Source: an uncultured Methylocystaceae bacterium
Lineage (GTDB): Bacteria > Pseudomonadota > Alphaproteobacteria > Rhizobiales > Beijerinckiaceae
Length of the DNA stretch: 64,000 bases
Direction: 5' to 3'
Assembly (NCBI GenBank): GCA_937870755.1
Contig: CALMZV010000130.1
Coordinates: 1 to 64,000, forward strand
Shown: in pieces, positions 28,180 to 39,594 of the stretch
How positions within the stretch are numbered: position 1 is the stretch's first letter
How the letters are laid out: each line of letters opens with the position of its first letter
Made by a program: the position numbers and the translations under genes
The notes under the pieces: model-generated
Databases searched by the model: none
The model's input: only the letters and a program-made list of their open reading frames with translations
What the model was told of the DNA's origin: nothing

Positions 28180-29715
28180 ATGAAACACATTCTCGAAGCC
28201 CTCGAACAGCGCCGGCAAGGCGCGCGGCTTGGCGGCGGGCAGGGCCGCATCGACGCCCAGCACAAGCGCGGCAAGCTCACCGCGCGCGAGCGCATCGGCC
28301 TGCTGCTCGACAAGGGTTCGTTCGAGGAATTCGACATGTTCGTGCAGCATCGCTGCGCGGATTTCGGCATGGACAAGGGCGAGAAGATTCCCGGCGACGG
28401 CGTGGTGACCGGCTGGGGCACCGTCAACGGGCGCACGGTGTTCGTGTTCGCGAAAGACTTCACGGTGTTCGGCGGGTCGCTGTCGGAAACGCACGCGCAG
28501 AAGATCACCAAGATTCAGGACATGGCGCTGAAGAACCGCGCGCCCATCATCGGCCTGTTCGACGCCGGCGGCGCGCGCATTCAGGAAGGCGTGGCCGCGC
28601 TCGGCGGCTATGGCGAAGTGTTCCAGCGCAACGTGCTCGCCTCCGGCGTCATCCCGCAGATTTCCGTCATCATGGGTCCGTGCGCGGGCGGCGACGTCTA
28701 TTCGCCCGCCATGACGGATTTCATCTTCATGGTGCGCGACACCAGCTACATGTTCGTCACCGGGCCGGATGTGGTGAAGACCGTCACCAACGAAACCGTG
28801 ACGGCCGAGGAACTGGGCGGCGCCTCCGTCCACACGACCAAGAGCTCCATCGCCGACCGCGCCTACGACAACGATGTGGAAGCGCTGCTGCAGATGCGCC
28901 GGCTGATCGACTTCCTGCCGGCCTCCAACACCGACGAAGTTCCCGAATGGCCGAGCTTCCAGGATTCCGACAGCGCCGACATGTCGCTCGACACGCTGGT
29001 GCCGGACAATCCGAACAAGCCCTACGACATCAAGGAACTCATCCTGAAGACGGTCGACGAGGGCGACTTCTTCGAAATTCAGGAAGCGCACGCCCGGAAC
29101 ATCGTGACCGGGTTCGGGCGCATCGAGGGCCGCACGGTCGGCGTCGTCGCCAACCAGCCGATGGTGCTCGCGGGCGTGCTCGACGCGGACGCCTCGCGCA
29201 AGGCGGCGCGGTTCGTGCGGTTCTGCGACTGTTTCAACATTCCGATCGTGACGTTCGTGGACGTGCCGGGCTTCCTGCCGGGCACGGCGCAGGAATACGG
29301 CGGGCTGATCAAGCACGGCGCGAAACTGCTGTTCGCCTACGCCGAGGCCACCGTGCCGAAAGTGACGGTCATCACGCGCAAGGCGTTCGGCGGCGCCTAC
29401 GACGTCATGGCGTCGAAACATCTGCGCGGCGACATCAACCTCGCGTGGCCGACGGCGCAGATCGCGGTCATGGGCGCGAAGGGCGCGGTGGAGATCATCT
29501 TCCGGCAGGACATCGCCAATCCCGCCAAGATCGCCGAGCGCACGAAGGAATACGAGGACCGGTTCCTATCGCCGTTCGTCGCCGCCGAGCGCGGCTATAT
29601 CGACGAAGTGATCATGCCGCACTCCACGCGCCGTCGCGTCGCGCGCGTGCTCGCCATGCTCCGCAACAAGGAGCTGGAGAACCCCTGGAAGAAGCACGAC
29701 AACATCCCGCTGTGA
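28180..29715 (+). CDS. pccB: Propionyl-CoA carboxylase beta subunit (carboxyltransferase)
   Basis: The 511-residue protein has N- and C-terminal crotonase-fold halves. Oxyanion-hole motifs are [19 protein letters not shown] and, in the C-half, [15 protein letters not shown]. It transfers the carboxyl group from biotin to propionyl-CoA, giving methylmalonyl-CoA. The length and sequence match PccB rather than AccD or MccB. The alpha subunit, pccA, is 4 kb downstream rather than adjacent. AccB-type substrates (acetyl-CoA) cannot be fully excluded. Confidence 0.93.
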   Translation: MKHILEALEQRRQGARLGGGQGRIDAQHKRGKLTARERIGLLLDKGSFEEFDMFVQHRCADFGMDKGEKIPGDGVVTGWGTVNGRTVFVFAKDFTVFGGSLSETHAQKITKIQDMALKNRAPIIGLFDAGGARIQEGVAALGGYGEVFQRNVLASGVIPQISVIMGPCAGGDVYSPAMTDFIFMVRDTSYMFVTGPDVVKTVTNETVTAEELGGASVHTTKSSIADRAYDNDVEALLQMRRLIDFLPASNTDEVPEWPSFQDSDSADMSLDTLVPDNPNKPYDIKELILKTVDEGDFFEIQEAHARNIVTGFGRIEGRTVGVVANQPMVLAGVLDADASRKAARFVRFCDCFNIPIVTFVDVPGFLPGTAQEYGGLIKHGAKLLFAYAEATVPKVTVITRKAFGGAYDVMASKHLRGDINLAWPTAQIAVMGAKGAVEIIFRQDIANPAKIAERTKEYEDRFLSPFVAAERGYIDEVIMPHSTRRRVARVLAMLRNKELENPWKKHDNIPL

Positions 29716-29774
29716 GCCGATCCGCGGCGGGCGACCGGCCGCGGGCGCCCGCAGCGAGGCGCGGCGCCGGCGGA

Positions 29775-30074
29775 TCAGTCGTCGTCGTCGAGCGCGTCGC
29801 TGTCGACCCACAGGGAATCCGAATCGTCCTGCGGCTGAATTCGCGTGAGGCCCGCGCCGATGTCCTCGCTCAGCGAGACGACGCGTTCGCCCGGCCGCAG
29901 CGCGCGGCACTCGCCGCTCATCAGCGCGCCGCGCACGTCGCCGCCGGACTGCGCCTGTTCCATCAACGGCTTCGAATAGCAGCCGATCGTCGGCCGCATC
30001 ACCGCGGCCGTGTCGGCGACCGCGGGCGCTGCGCCCGCGCACAGGACCGCGGCTCCAATGATCGTCGCTCGCAT
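29775..30074 (-). CDS. Small secreted acidic protein
   Basis: The 99-residue protein has a signal peptide ending near AVAD (residue 21), two cysteines (IGCYS and GECRA) that may pair, and an Asp-rich C-terminus (DSDALDDDD). AAGGAG lies upstream on the minus strand. It is convergent with pccB, 59 bp away. No family recognised. Confidence 0.7.
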   Translation of the reverse strand: MRATIIGAAVLCAGAAPAVADTAAVMRPTIGCYSKPLMEQAQSGGDVRGALMSGECRALRPGERVVSLSEDIGAGLTRIQPQDDSDSLWVDSDALDDDD

Positions 30075-30156
30075 CGTCCGCTCCTTTCGTTGAGCGCGAG
30101 CCTTGTCGACAAATGCGGCGAAGACGCAGCGGGAGTGGGGTCATTGCGGGCGCCGC

Positions 30157-31266
30157 TCAGCGGCGCGCGTCTTCCACCGCGCGCAGCACGCGCAGGAAAT
30201 TCCCGCCCGCCAGTTTGCGCAAATGCTCGTCGGGCCAGCCGCGCCGGATCAGTTCGGCGAAGATGTGCGGAAAACAGGCGACATCCTTCAGCCCCTCGCC
30301 CTGCGGCGCGCCGAAGAAATCGGAACCGATGCCGATGCAGTCGGGACCGACCCTGCGCCTGAGATAGTCGAGGTGGTCGCAATATTGCGTCAGCGAGCCG
30401 CGCGGCCAGGGGCCCGCCGCCTTTTCGTGGGCAGCGAGCGCGCCGGCCTCGTCGCCGTCGTAGCCGCCGTGGGCGTTCTGCAGCGCGGCGAGCCAATCCT
30501 GCGAACGCTGGCAGATGAAGTTGGGCACGAAGGTCGCCATCGCCAGCGCGCCCTTTTCGGGGATGAGCTCCAGCACGTCGTCGGGAATGTTGCGCGGGTG
30601 GTCGCACAGCGCCCGCGCGTTGGAGTGTGAAAAGACGACCGGCGCGCGCGAGCGGTCGAGCGCCCGATGCATGACGGCGTCGCTCGTATGCGAGAGATCG
30701 ACGATCATGCCGAGATCGTTCATGCGCGCGATCACCTCGCAACCGAAATCGGACAGGCCGCCCGTGCGCGGCGCGTCGGTCGCGCTGTCGCACCAGTCGA
30801 GCGATTCGTTGTGGCAGAGCGTCATCAGCCGCACGCCGAGCGCGTAATAGGCGTCCAGCGCATCGAGCCGGTTCTCGATCGCCGCGCCGTTCTCGATGGC
30901 CAGGAAGCTGGCGATCCGCCCTTCGGCTTTCGCGCGCGCGACATCGTCGGCGGCGAGCGCGGGACGAAACACGTCCGCATGCAAACGGTGCATGGCGTGG
31001 ACGATGGCGATCTGCTGGAGCGCGTAGCTCGCCGGATGTCCGTCGTTCGGCGGCACGAACGCCGCCCACACCTGCGCCGCCACGCGCCCCTCGCGCAGGC
31101 GGGGAATGTCGGTGTCGCCGGCGCGGCGCTGGTCGAGACCGTAGGCGGCGACGCTCCCGCGCGCGGCCGGATCCATGCGGATCAGCAGGGGCAGATCGTT
31201 ATGGGCGTCGATCAGCGGGCTTTCGTCGAGCAGGCGAAGCGCATGGGCGAGGGCTGCTTCGGTCAT
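30157..31266 (-). CDS. Membrane dipeptidase (peptidase family M19)
   Basis: The 369-residue protein starts with the first metal-binding motif LIDAHNDLP (H22, D24). The bridging Glu is in AIENGAAIENRLDAL, and the later histidines are in IVDLSHTSD and VVFSHSNAR. M19 enzymes hydrolyse dipeptides, including some D-residues, with two zinc ions. There is no signal peptide, so it is probably cytoplasmic. It lies inside the split pcc locus and divergent from the TPR gene. Confidence 0.92.
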   Translation of the reverse strand: MTEAALAHALRLLDESPLIDAHNDLPLLIRMDPAARGSVAAYGLDQRRAGDTDIPRLREGRVAAQVWAAFVPPNDGHPASYALQQIAIVHAMHRLHADVFRPALAADDVARAKAEGRIASFLAIENGAAIENRLDALDAYYALGVRLMTLCHNESLDWCDSATDAPRTGGLSDFGCEVIARMNDLGMIVDLSHTSDAVMHRALDRSRAPVVFSHSNARALCDHPRNIPDDVLELIPEKGALAMATFVPNFICQRSQDWLAALQNAHGGYDGDEAGALAAHEKAAGPWPRGSLTQYCDHLDYLRRRVGPDCIGIGSDFFGAPQGEGLKDVACFPHIFAELIRRGWPDEHLRKLAGGNFLRVLRAVEDARR

Positions 31267-31388
31267 CGGCGAACCTGTCCGTCTTCAGGGCGACCTCGTC
31301 TGTCGCGTTGGTTGCGCCGCAGGCCGGGAACCGGCCCTGCGCCGTCGCGTTCTGGATTCGGGGGCCTACGAGGCGTGGAGGTCTTCCG

Positions 31389-33098
31389 ATGCGTTCCATC
31401 CGCACCTTCGCTTTTCTCATGCTGCTCGCGGCCCCTGCAAGCGCCCCGGCGCAGCAGACCGAAACGAAACCGTTTCCCGCCGCGCAGCCGCCGCATCACG
31501 GACACGCGGCGCCTTCCGCGCCCTCCGGCGCGTGGTTCGACACCAAGGGCCTGCCGCCGCCCAAACTCGCGGGCAATCTCGGCGATCACACCTATCGCGT
31601 CAGCGCCAACGCCGACGCGCAGCGCTTTTTCGACCAGGGGCTGATCTACGCCTACGGGTTCAACCATCTGGAGGCGCTGCGCGCCTTCCGCCAGGCGCAG
31701 GCGATCGATGGCGCATGCGCCATGTGTTACTGGGGCGAGGCCTACGCGCTCGGGCCCAATCTCAACATGCCGATGGAGGAGGCGGCCGCGCCGGTCGCGC
31801 GCCAGGCCATTGCGCACGCGCTCGCGCGCGCCGACGGCGCCACGCCGAAGGAGCAGGCGCTGATCGCGGCGATGCGTGTGCGCTACGCCGAGGGCGCGCG
31901 GGCGGATGTCGACCGGCTGTACGCCGATGCGGCGGTCGCGGTCGCGCGCCGGTTCCCGGACGATCCCGACATCGCGGCGTTCGCAGCCGAGGCGATCATG
32001 CTGCTTTCGCCGTGGGACTACTGGCGCGAGGGCGGAACGATCGGCAAGGGCCGGACGAACGAGGCGCTGGAGCTGCTGGAAAACGTCCTGCGGACCAGGC
32101 CCGCCCATATCGGGGCCGCGCATTTCTACATCCATCTCGTGGAGGCCTCGGACCGGCCGCAGCGCGCCGAAACTTATGCTGACCGCCTGCGCGGAGCGGT
32201 TCCCGGCGCCGGCCATCTCGTGCACATGCCGGGCCATATCTACTTCCGGCTGGGGCGCTACGGCGACGCGATGGCGGTCAACAGGGACGCGGTGGCCTCC
32301 GACGAATCCTACATCGCCGACAATCCGGGCGTCGGCGGTCCCTATTCGATGATGTATTACCCGCACAACGTCCACTTCTACCTCAATTCAGCGTTGATGC
32401 TCGGCCGCGGGCCGGACGCCGTCGCCTCGGCCGAAAAGCTCGCGCGGCTCGTGCAGGCCGCCGCCGGCCCCGCGCCGCCGCCCGTCCAGCCCATCAAACA
32501 GTCGCCGTATTTCGTCGCGGCGAAATTCGCCGATCCCGCCGCGATCCTGGCGGCGCCGCAACCCAATGCCGAAGAGCCGCTCGTCGTCGCGGCCTGGCGG
32601 TATGCGCGCGGCGCGGCGCTGGCGCTGCAGGGCGATTCCGGCGGCGCGGCGCGCGAAGCCGAGGCGATCGACGCCCTGGCGAAGCTGGACTACGCCGCTT
32701 TCGACGCCGCGCTCATCCCGGCGCGCGGCATTCTGGAGATCGCGGGAGGGCTGGTGCGCGCACGCGCCGCGCTCGCGGCGGGCGATCTCGACGGCGCGCG
32801 TCGCCACGCGGAGGCGGCGGTCGCTGCGGAGGCGCGGCTGCCCTATATGGAGCCGCCCTATTGGTACATGCCGGCGAGCCATGCGCTGGGCGCCATCCAC
32901 CTGCGTCGCAACGAGCCGCGCCTGGCGCTCGCGGCGTTCGAGCAGGCGCTGGCGCGCACGCCCAACAGCGTCTGGGCGTTGCAGGGGCTGCGACGCGCGC
33001 AACTCGCGCAGGGGGACGCGCAGGCGGCGCAGGAGACGCAGGCGCGGCTCGACCGCGTGGCGCCGGGGGTGGGCGATCTGCCGCTCGAACGCTACTAG
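31389..33098 (+). CDS. Secreted TPR-repeat protein with conserved histidines
   Basis: ATG 31389 (GGAGG 8-12 bp upstream) gives 569 residues with a signal peptide ending near APAQ (about residue 22). TPR-like helices run from about 75 to the C-terminus. Striking features are CAMC (C110, C113) and the histidines H245, H249, H276, H279, H283, H326 and H329 in HFYIH, HLVHMPGH and HNVHF. They recall a large family of secreted TPR proteins of unknown function. The histidines suggest metal binding. The longer in-frame start at 31308 lacks a ribosome-binding site and would bury the signal peptide. Confidence 0.82.
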   Translation: MRSIRTFAFLMLLAAPASAPAQQTETKPFPAAQPPHHGHAAPSAPSGAWFDTKGLPPPKLAGNLGDHTYRVSANADAQRFFDQGLIYAYGFNHLEALRAFRQAQAIDGACAMCYWGEAYALGPNLNMPMEEAAAPVARQAIAHALARADGATPKEQALIAAMRVRYAEGARADVDRLYADAAVAVARRFPDDPDIAAFAAEAIMLLSPWDYWREGGTIGKGRTNEALELLENVLRTRPAHIGAAHFYIHLVEASDRPQRAETYADRLRGAVPGAGHLVHMPGHIYFRLGRYGDAMAVNRDAVASDESYIADNPGVGGPYSMMYYPHNVHFYLNSALMLGRGPDAVASAEKLARLVQAAAGPAPPPVQPIKQSPYFVAAKFADPAAILAAPQPNAEEPLVVAAWRYARGAALALQGDSGGAAREAEAIDALAKLDYAAFDAALIPARGILEIAGGLVRARAALAAGDLDGARRHAEAAVAAEARLPYMEPPYWYMPASHALGAIHLRRNEPRLALAAFEQALARTPNSVWALQGLRRAQLAQGDAQAAQETQARLDRVAPGVGDLPLERY

Positions 33099-33218
33099 CG
33101 CGCGGGCCGAGGCGACCCGCGTCGGTGGGCATTGCCGTCCGGGTCCGTTCATGACCTTCGGGGTCATTGCCAAGCCTCCCGGCGGGGGAGAAACTTCGCG
33201 GCTCGCGGGGAGGACCAG

Positions 33219-33611
33219 ATGATCGACGTGAACATCATGCCGTTCGCCAAACTCATGGGGGTGCGGCTGAAGGAAGCGGGCAAGGACCGGGTGGTGGCCG
33301 AAATCGAGGTGCGAGCGGACCTGTGCACGACCAACAACATCATGCACGGGGGCGCCTACATGGCCTTCGCCGACACGGTGGGGGCGGTGGCCACGGTGCT
33401 CAATCTGCCCAAGGGGGCGGGCACGACGACCATCGAGAGCAAGACGAATTTCCTCGGGTCCGTGCGGGAAGGGGAAACCGCCCGGTCCGAGACCACGCCG
33501 ATCCATATCGGGCGGACGACGCAGGTCTGGCAGACCAAAATCTTCAATCCGGCCGGCAAGCTCGTCGCCGTCGTCACCCAGACCCAGATGGTGCTGCCGC
33601 CCAAGGGCTGA
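33219..33611 (+). CDS. PaaI/YdiI-type hotdog thioesterase
   Basis: ATG 33219 (GGGGAGGA upstream) gives 130 residues with the hotdog motif NIMHGGAYMAFADTVG, typical of PaaI-like acyl-CoA thioesterases. It hydrolyses an acyl-CoA to the acid and CoA. It lies 90 bp before pccA and could relieve acyl-CoA build-up there; the true substrate is unknown. Confidence 0.87.
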   Translation: MIDVNIMPFAKLMGVRLKEAGKDRVVAEIEVRADLCTTNNIMHGGAYMAFADTVGAVATVLNLPKGAGTTTIESKTNFLGSVREGETARSETTPIHIGRTTQVWQTKIFNPAGKLVAVVTQTQMVLPPKG

Positions 33612-33701
33612 GCGGCCTATGGACGGGCGCCCCGGGGTTGCGTAAAAGCTCGCCCGAGCTTTCGGGCCGCCGGGGAGGGCGGCCGCATATTCGGTGGGCG
33701 C

Positions 33702-35705
<2,004 letters not shown>

Positions 35706-35710
35706 GGCGA

Positions 35711-35741
35711 TGGGCGCGGGCGCATCACCCGCCCGCGCCCA
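35711..35741. terminator. Perfect 12-bp hairpin between convergent genes
   Basis: Arms TGGGCGCGGGCG (35711-35722) and CGCCCGCGCCCA (35730-35741) with a seven-base loop lie just after the pccA stop and overlap the last codons of the convergent small gene. There is no T-run on either strand, so the hairpin could act bidirectionally with Rho or as an RNA 3' end stabiliser. Confidence 0.5.
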
Positions 35742-35889
35742 TGCGCGCGAACGCATACACGAGGCCAAGCGCCAGCCCCGCCAGAATCAGGCCGAAGACG
35801 AGAACGTTGATGAGGCCCGTTCCGGAGACGCTCTGGCGCGCGTCCTGTTCCGATTTCACAGTCCTGCGGTCATTGGCGTGGTCATCCAT
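35725..35889 (-). CDS. Small single-pass membrane protein, 54 residues
   Basis: Reading the minus strand from ATG at 35889 to TGA at 35725-35727 gives MDDHANDRRTVKSEQDARQS, then one hydrophobic segment of about 22 residues (from residue 26) and the tail ARMGAGG. GGGAG lies 5 bp before the start. The charged N-terminus and single helix suggest an inner-membrane peptide. It is convergent with pccA and divergent from the DMT transporter. No family recognised; moderately sure it is a gene. Confidence 0.6.
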   Translation of the reverse strand: MDDHANDRRTVKSEQDARQSVSGTGLINVLVFGLILAGLALGLVYAFARMGAGG

Positions 35890-35960
35890 GGAGCGCTCCC
35901 GTTCGATGTGTGGGGGATGAACCGCCGGCCTGCCGATATGGTTCGGCGCGGGCGCCGGGC

Positions 35961-36851
35961 ATGAGCGCGCCGCCCTCGCGCGATCTCTGGCGTGGCCGGC
36001 TGGCGCTCGCCGGCGCCATGACCTTCGTCGGTTCGACGGTGGCCGCGAGCGCGGCGGCCTCCGATCTCGACCCGTTTCTGGCCGCGCTCATCCGGTTTGC
36101 GACCGCCACGCCCGCGCTGCTGGCGCTGTGCGTTCTGTTCGGAACCAAGTGGCCGCGGCTCAACGCACGCGAATGGGGCGTGCTGGCGCTGCAATCGGCG
36201 GCGGGCAGTCTGGGCTATACGGCGGCGCTGGTGGCGGGACTGCGTTATGCGAGCGCGGCGGACGCTTCCATTCTCACGGGACTGCTGCCGACGCTGACGG
36301 CGCTCGTGGCCGTGGTCGCGCTCGGCGAGCGGCCGGGCGCGCGGCTCGCGGTCGCGGTGGCGCTGGCGACGGCGGGCGCGGCGTTGATCGCGCTGCGCGA
36401 GGGGGCGGGCGGCGAGCAGCGGCTTTTCGGTCTCGCGCTCGTGTTTGCGGCCATGTTCGGCGAAAGCCTGTTCGCGGTGCTCAACAAGGCGATCCGAACG
36501 CCGATCGAGCCGCTCGCGGTCGCAACCATCATGAGCGCGATCGCGCTTGCGCTCGGCGTGGCGCCGGGATTGTGGGCGCTCGCGCGCGACGGCGCGCCGG
36601 ACATGCCCGCGCTGTGGGCGATGGTCTATTACGGGCTGGGCCCCACGGTCGTCGGCTTCTCGCTGTGGTACTGGGGCGCGGCGCGCGTGAGCGGCGTGGA
36701 GGCGGCGGCCTACATGGCTGTGGCGCCGCTCGCCGCGCTCGCGTTGTCGTGGGCCTTGCTGGGCGAAAGCCTGGCGGCGCGCCACTTCGTCGGCATGGCG
36801 TTCGTGCTCGCGGCCATCGCGCTCACCGTCGCGCGCCGGCGTGCAGGCTGA
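35961..36851 (+). CDS. DMT-superfamily transporter (EamA family)
   Basis: ATG 35961 gives 296 residues with ten membrane segments in two EamA repeats (GAMTFVGSTVAASAAASDLD in the first; ALVFAAMFGESLFAVLNKAI in the second). EamA proteins export amino acids or metabolites. The substrate is unknown. The in-frame start at 35910 would overlap the divergent gene upstream region and add a non-hydrophobic leader, so ATG 35961 is preferred. Confidence 0.85.
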   Translation: MSAPPSRDLWRGRLALAGAMTFVGSTVAASAAASDLDPFLAALIRFATATPALLALCVLFGTKWPRLNAREWGVLALQSAAGSLGYTAALVAGLRYASAADASILTGLLPTLTALVAVVALGERPGARLAVAVALATAGAALIALREGAGGEQRLFGLALVFAAMFGESLFAVLNKAIRTPIEPLAVATIMSAIALALGVAPGLWALARDGAPDMPALWAMVYYGLGPTVVGFSLWYWGAARVSGVEAAAYMAVAPLAALALSWALLGESLAARHFVGMAFVLAAIALTVARRRAG

Positions 36852-36952
36852 GCGACGGTCGGTCGCCGTTCCGCAATTCCCCCGCTGCGCCGCCCGGCGT
36901 CGTGCGCCGAACCTGCCTTTCGCCGTCGGTCGAAACAACATAAACGAGGCGC

Positions 36953-37462
36953 ATGCCGCTCTATTTCGCCTACGGCTCCAACATGGACGAAACCGCCATG
37001 CGCGCGCGCTGCCCGCGCTCGCGCGCGCTCGGGGTCGCGCGGCTGCCGCGCCATCGGTTCGCGCTGACGGCCGACGGGTACGCGACCGTCGTGCGCGACC
37101 CGCAGGCCGACGCACATGGCGTGCTGTACGATCTCGCGCTCGCCGACGTTCCCGCGCTGGATCGGTACGAGGCGGTCGCGCGGGGCCTTTACGCGAAAGT
37201 GGTCCAGCCGGTGCTGCCGGCCACAGGCGCGGCGCGCCGGGCGTTGATCTACGTGGGCGCGGGCGCCGCCTCCGGGAGTCCGAAGGCCATCGCGGGCTAT
37301 CTCGCGGGCGTGATCGCCGCCGCGCGGGCGGCCGGATTGCCGGCCGACTACGTGCGGGGGCTTGAGTCCCTGGCTCCAGGCGCTTACGTCGAACCGGCGC
37401 GGCCCCGCGCCATCAAATGGACGCCCGCCGCCGGCGGCGCGCAATCAGGAGATCAGGCATGA
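36953..37462 (+). CDS. Gamma-glutamylcyclotransferase-like (AIG2/GGCT fold) protein
   Basis: The 169-residue protein begins MPLYFAYGSNMDETAM, the GGCT substrate-loop motif, and has the catalytic glutamate E73 in LDRYEAVARGLYAK. Such proteins release 5-oxoproline from gamma-glutamyl compounds, though many relatives have other roles. Its TGA overlaps the panC ATG, so the two are probably co-translated. Confidence 0.85.
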   Translation: MPLYFAYGSNMDETAMRARCPRSRALGVARLPRHRFALTADGYATVVRDPQADAHGVLYDLALADVPALDRYEAVARGLYAKVVQPVLPATGAARRALIYVGAGAASGSPKAIAGYLAGVIAAARAAGLPADYVRGLESLAPGAYVEPARPRAIKWTPAAGGAQSGDQA

Positions 37463-38319
37463 CTTCTTCCGTCGCCGTTTTGCGCGATGTCGCGGCGTTG
37501 CGGGCGGCCGTGCGGGGCTGGCGGGAGAAGGGCGAGCGCGTTGCGCTCGTGCCGACCATGGGCGCGCTGCACGCCGGCCACGCCTCGCTGGTGACGGAAG
37601 GTCTGAAACGCGCCGACCGCGTGGTGGCCTCCATTTTCGTCAACCCGACGCAATTCGCCCCGACCGAGGATTTCTCCAAATATCCGCGGACGTTCGACGC
37701 CGATCTCGCCAAACTCGCCGCCGCCGGCGCGAGCGCCTGTTTCGCGCCGGGCGTCGAGGACATGTATCCGAAGGGATTCTGCACGGCGGTCGGTCTGGAA
37801 GGGCCGGCCAAGGCCGATCTGGAGGACCGTTTTCGTCCGACGCATTTCGCGGGCGTGGCCACCGTCGTCGCCAAACTGCTCAACCAGGCGGGCGCCGACT
37901 GCGCGATCTTCGGCGAGAAGGACTATCAGCAATTGAAGGTCGTGGCGCAGATGGCGCGCGATCTCGACATCGCGACCGAGATCGTCGGCGCGCCAACCGT
38001 GCGCGAGGCCGACGGGCTCGCGATGTCGTCGCGCAACGTCTATCTCTCGCCCGACGAGCGCACCAAAGCCGTGGCGATCTTCGGGGCGCTGTCGACCGCC
38101 GCGGGGCGCATCGCCGCCGGCGAGGTGCTTGGGCATGTGATGGCGGACGCGCGCGAGGAGATCGTCGCGGCAGGGTTCGCCATCGACTACATCGAGGCGC
38201 GGCACGCCGAGACGCTCGACCGCGTGGCGCGGCGCGCGGACGGACCCATTCGCGTGCTGGCGGCCGCCAAGCTGGGCGCGACGCGGCTCATCGACAACGT
38301 GGCGGTCCCGCATGACTGA
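37459..38319 (+). CDS. panC: Pantothenate synthetase
   Basis: ATG 37459 gives 286 residues. The ATP-binding HIGH-type motif is in [11 protein letters not shown] (residues 31-41), the pantoate site in [13 protein letters not shown] and the flexible loop in [13 protein letters not shown]. It joins pantoate and beta-alanine to give pantothenate, the CoA precursor. The start overlaps the GGCT gene by four bases and the end overlaps acyP by eight. No panB or panD is in the window. Confidence 0.96.
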   Translation: MTSSVAVLRDVAALRAAVRGWREKGERVALVPTMGALHAGHASLVTEGLKRADRVVASIFVNPTQFAPTEDFSKYPRTFDADLAKLAAAGASACFAPGVEDMYPKGFCTAVGLEGPAKADLEDRFRPTHFAGVATVVAKLLNQAGADCAIFGEKDYQQLKVVAQMARDLDIATEIVGAPTVREADGLAMSSRNVYLSPDERTKAVAIFGALSTAAGRIAAGEVLGHVMADAREEIVAAGFAIDYIEARHAETLDRVARRADGPIRVLAAAKLGATRLIDNVAVPHD

Positions 38320-38602
38320 GCGCGCCCTGAAGGCCCTGATCGAGGGCGTGGTGCAGGGCGTGGGCTTTCGCGCCTTCGTCGCGCGCGAGGCGGCGGCGCG
38401 CGGCCTGCGCGGCTATGTGCGCAATCTGCGCGACGGCCGCGTGGAGGCGGCCTTCGCGGGGCCGGCCGGCGCCGTCGAGGAGATGAGCGGGCTATGCGCG
38501 CGCGGACCGGCGGCGGCGCGCGTGGCGGCCTGTCAGATCGTGGAGATGGACACGCACGAGGCCGCCAGCCTGCCGCCGTTCGAGATCGGCCGGTCAGGCT
38601 GA
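38312..38602 (+). CDS. acyP: Acylphosphatase
   Basis: The 96-residue protein has both catalytic residues: R20 in [10 protein letters not shown] and N38 in [15 protein letters not shown]. It hydrolyses acyl phosphates such as acetyl phosphate or 1,3-bisphosphoglycerate. It overlaps panC by eight bases and its stop overlaps the convergent lipB stop region by nine bases. Confidence 0.94.
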   Translation: MTERALKALIEGVVQGVGFRAFVAREAAARGLRGYVRNLRDGRVEAAFAGPAGAVEEMSGLCARGPAAARVAACQIVEMDTHEAASLPPFEIGRSG

Positions 38603-39322
38603 AATCGTCGGACCGAAAGTCTGCTCGAAGGCGGCGCGCAGCGCGATGTCGGCGTCGTGCATGGTTGCCGGCAGGCCGAGGTCGGCGAGGCTGGTGACGC
38701 CGTAGTGGGCGACCGCCACGCCGCAGGGCACGATGCCCGAGAAATGCGAAAGATCCGGCTCCACATTGAGCGCGACGCCGTGAAACGCCACCCACTGGCG
38801 CAACCGCACGCCGATGGCGGCGATCTTGTCCTCGGCCATGGCGCCGCCGGCGCCGCGCGGCTTGTCCGGCCGGCGCACCCACACGCCCACGCGGTCCTCC
38901 CGCCGCTCGCCCCGCACGTTGAAGGCCGCCAGCGTCGCGATCAGCCAGGCTTCCAGCGCGGCGACATAGGCGCGCACATCCTGCCTGCGGCGCCTGAGGT
39001 CGAGCATCGCGTAGGCTACCCGCTGGCCGGGGCCGTGATAGGTGTGCTGGCCGCCGCGCCCGGTCTCGAACACCGGAAAACGACGGTCGATGAGATCGCC
39101 GGGCCGGGACGAGGTCCCGGCCGTGTAGAGCGCCGGATGCTCCACCAGCCATACGCATTCGGCGGCCGCGCCAGCGCGAATCGCGGCCGCGCGGTTCTCC
39201 ATGAAGGCGAGGGCCGTCGGGTAGTCCGTCAGGCCGTCCGCGACGAGCCATTCGACCGGCGGCGAATCGGGCGCGGCCGGAAAGGTCGGGGCGAGCGCGT
39301 CACGGCCGGAAACGAATGTCAT
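38594..39322 (-). CDS. lipB: Octanoyl-[acyl carrier protein]:protein octanoyltransferase
   Basis: ATG at 39322 gives 242 residues. The [20 protein letters not shown] block (about 89-108), lysine K166 in [18 protein letters not shown] and the catalytic C200 in FSGIVPCGV match LipB. It moves octanoate from ACP to lipoyl domains as the first step of lipoate synthesis. lipA is not in this window. It shares nine bases with acyP. Confidence 0.95.
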   Translation of the reverse strand: MTFVSGRDALAPTFPAAPDSPPVEWLVADGLTDYPTALAFMENRAAAIRAGAAAECVWLVEHPALYTAGTSSRPGDLIDRRFPVFETGRGGQHTYHGPGQRVAYAMLDLRRRRQDVRAYVAALEAWLIATLAAFNVRGERREDRVGVWVRRPDKPRGAGGAMAEDKIAAIGVRLRQWVAFHGVALNVEPDLSHFSGIVPCGVAVAHYGVTSLADLGLPATMHDADIALRAAFEQTFGPTISA

Positions 39323-39424
39323 GACAGGGGTTCTATCACGTCCCGCGCGGGCCTTGTCAGCCTCCCGCGCGTTTGTTAGACGACACGCGCCGATGCGACG
39401 CGCGCTGCGCGACACATTTGAGGA

Positions 39425-39444
39425 GCCCGAGACATCGGGCTTTT
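39425..39444 (+). other. Terminator-shaped hairpin just before tRNA-Leu
   Basis: Arms GCCCGA (39425-39430) and TCGGGC (39435-39440), loop GACA, are followed directly by TTTT (39441-39444) and then, 5 bp later, the tRNA. No coding sequence reads into it on the plus strand. It may end an upstream transcript or be part of the tRNA leader. Confidence 0.45.
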
Positions 39445-39449
39445 CCTGG

Positions 39450-39534
39450 GCGGCCATGGCGGAATTGGTAGACGCGCTAGCTTGAGGTGCTAGTTGGGCA
39501 ACCAGTGGAGGTTCGAGTCCTCTTGGCCGCACCA
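39450..39534 (+). tRNA. tRNA-Leu, anticodon GAG
   Basis: The 85-nt sequence folds as a class II tRNA. The acceptor is GCGGCCA pairing with TGGCCGC, the anticodon stem CTAGC/GCTAG encloses TTGAGGT (anticodon GAG at 39484-39486), there is a long variable arm, and the T arm is GAGG-TTCGAGT-CCTC. The 3' ACCA is encoded (39531-39534). It reads CUC and CUU codons. Confidence 0.96.
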
Positions 39535-39547
39535 TTCATCGAGACAG

Positions 39548-39573
39548 AAAACCCGGCCTTGCGGCCGGGTTTT
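39548..39573. terminator. Terminator after tRNA-Leu, possibly bidirectional
   Basis: Arms AAAACCCGGCC (39548-39558) and GGCCGGGTTTT (39563-39573) with loop TTGC are followed by GTTTTG. The A-rich 5' side gives a T-run on the other strand as well, so it can also stop the convergent gene ending at 39595. Confidence 0.8.
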
Positions 39574-39594
39574 GTTTTGATCCGCGTCCGCGCG

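Noticed and set aside
29719-29776. Large imperfect inverted repeat after pccB as a terminator
   Set aside because: Outer arms GATCCGC/GCGGATC are 44 bp apart with no T-run; the region is simply very GC-rich.
39392-39482. Short ORF reading into tRNA-Leu
   Set aside because: It has no ribosome-binding site and ends inside the tRNA, so it is a chance frame.
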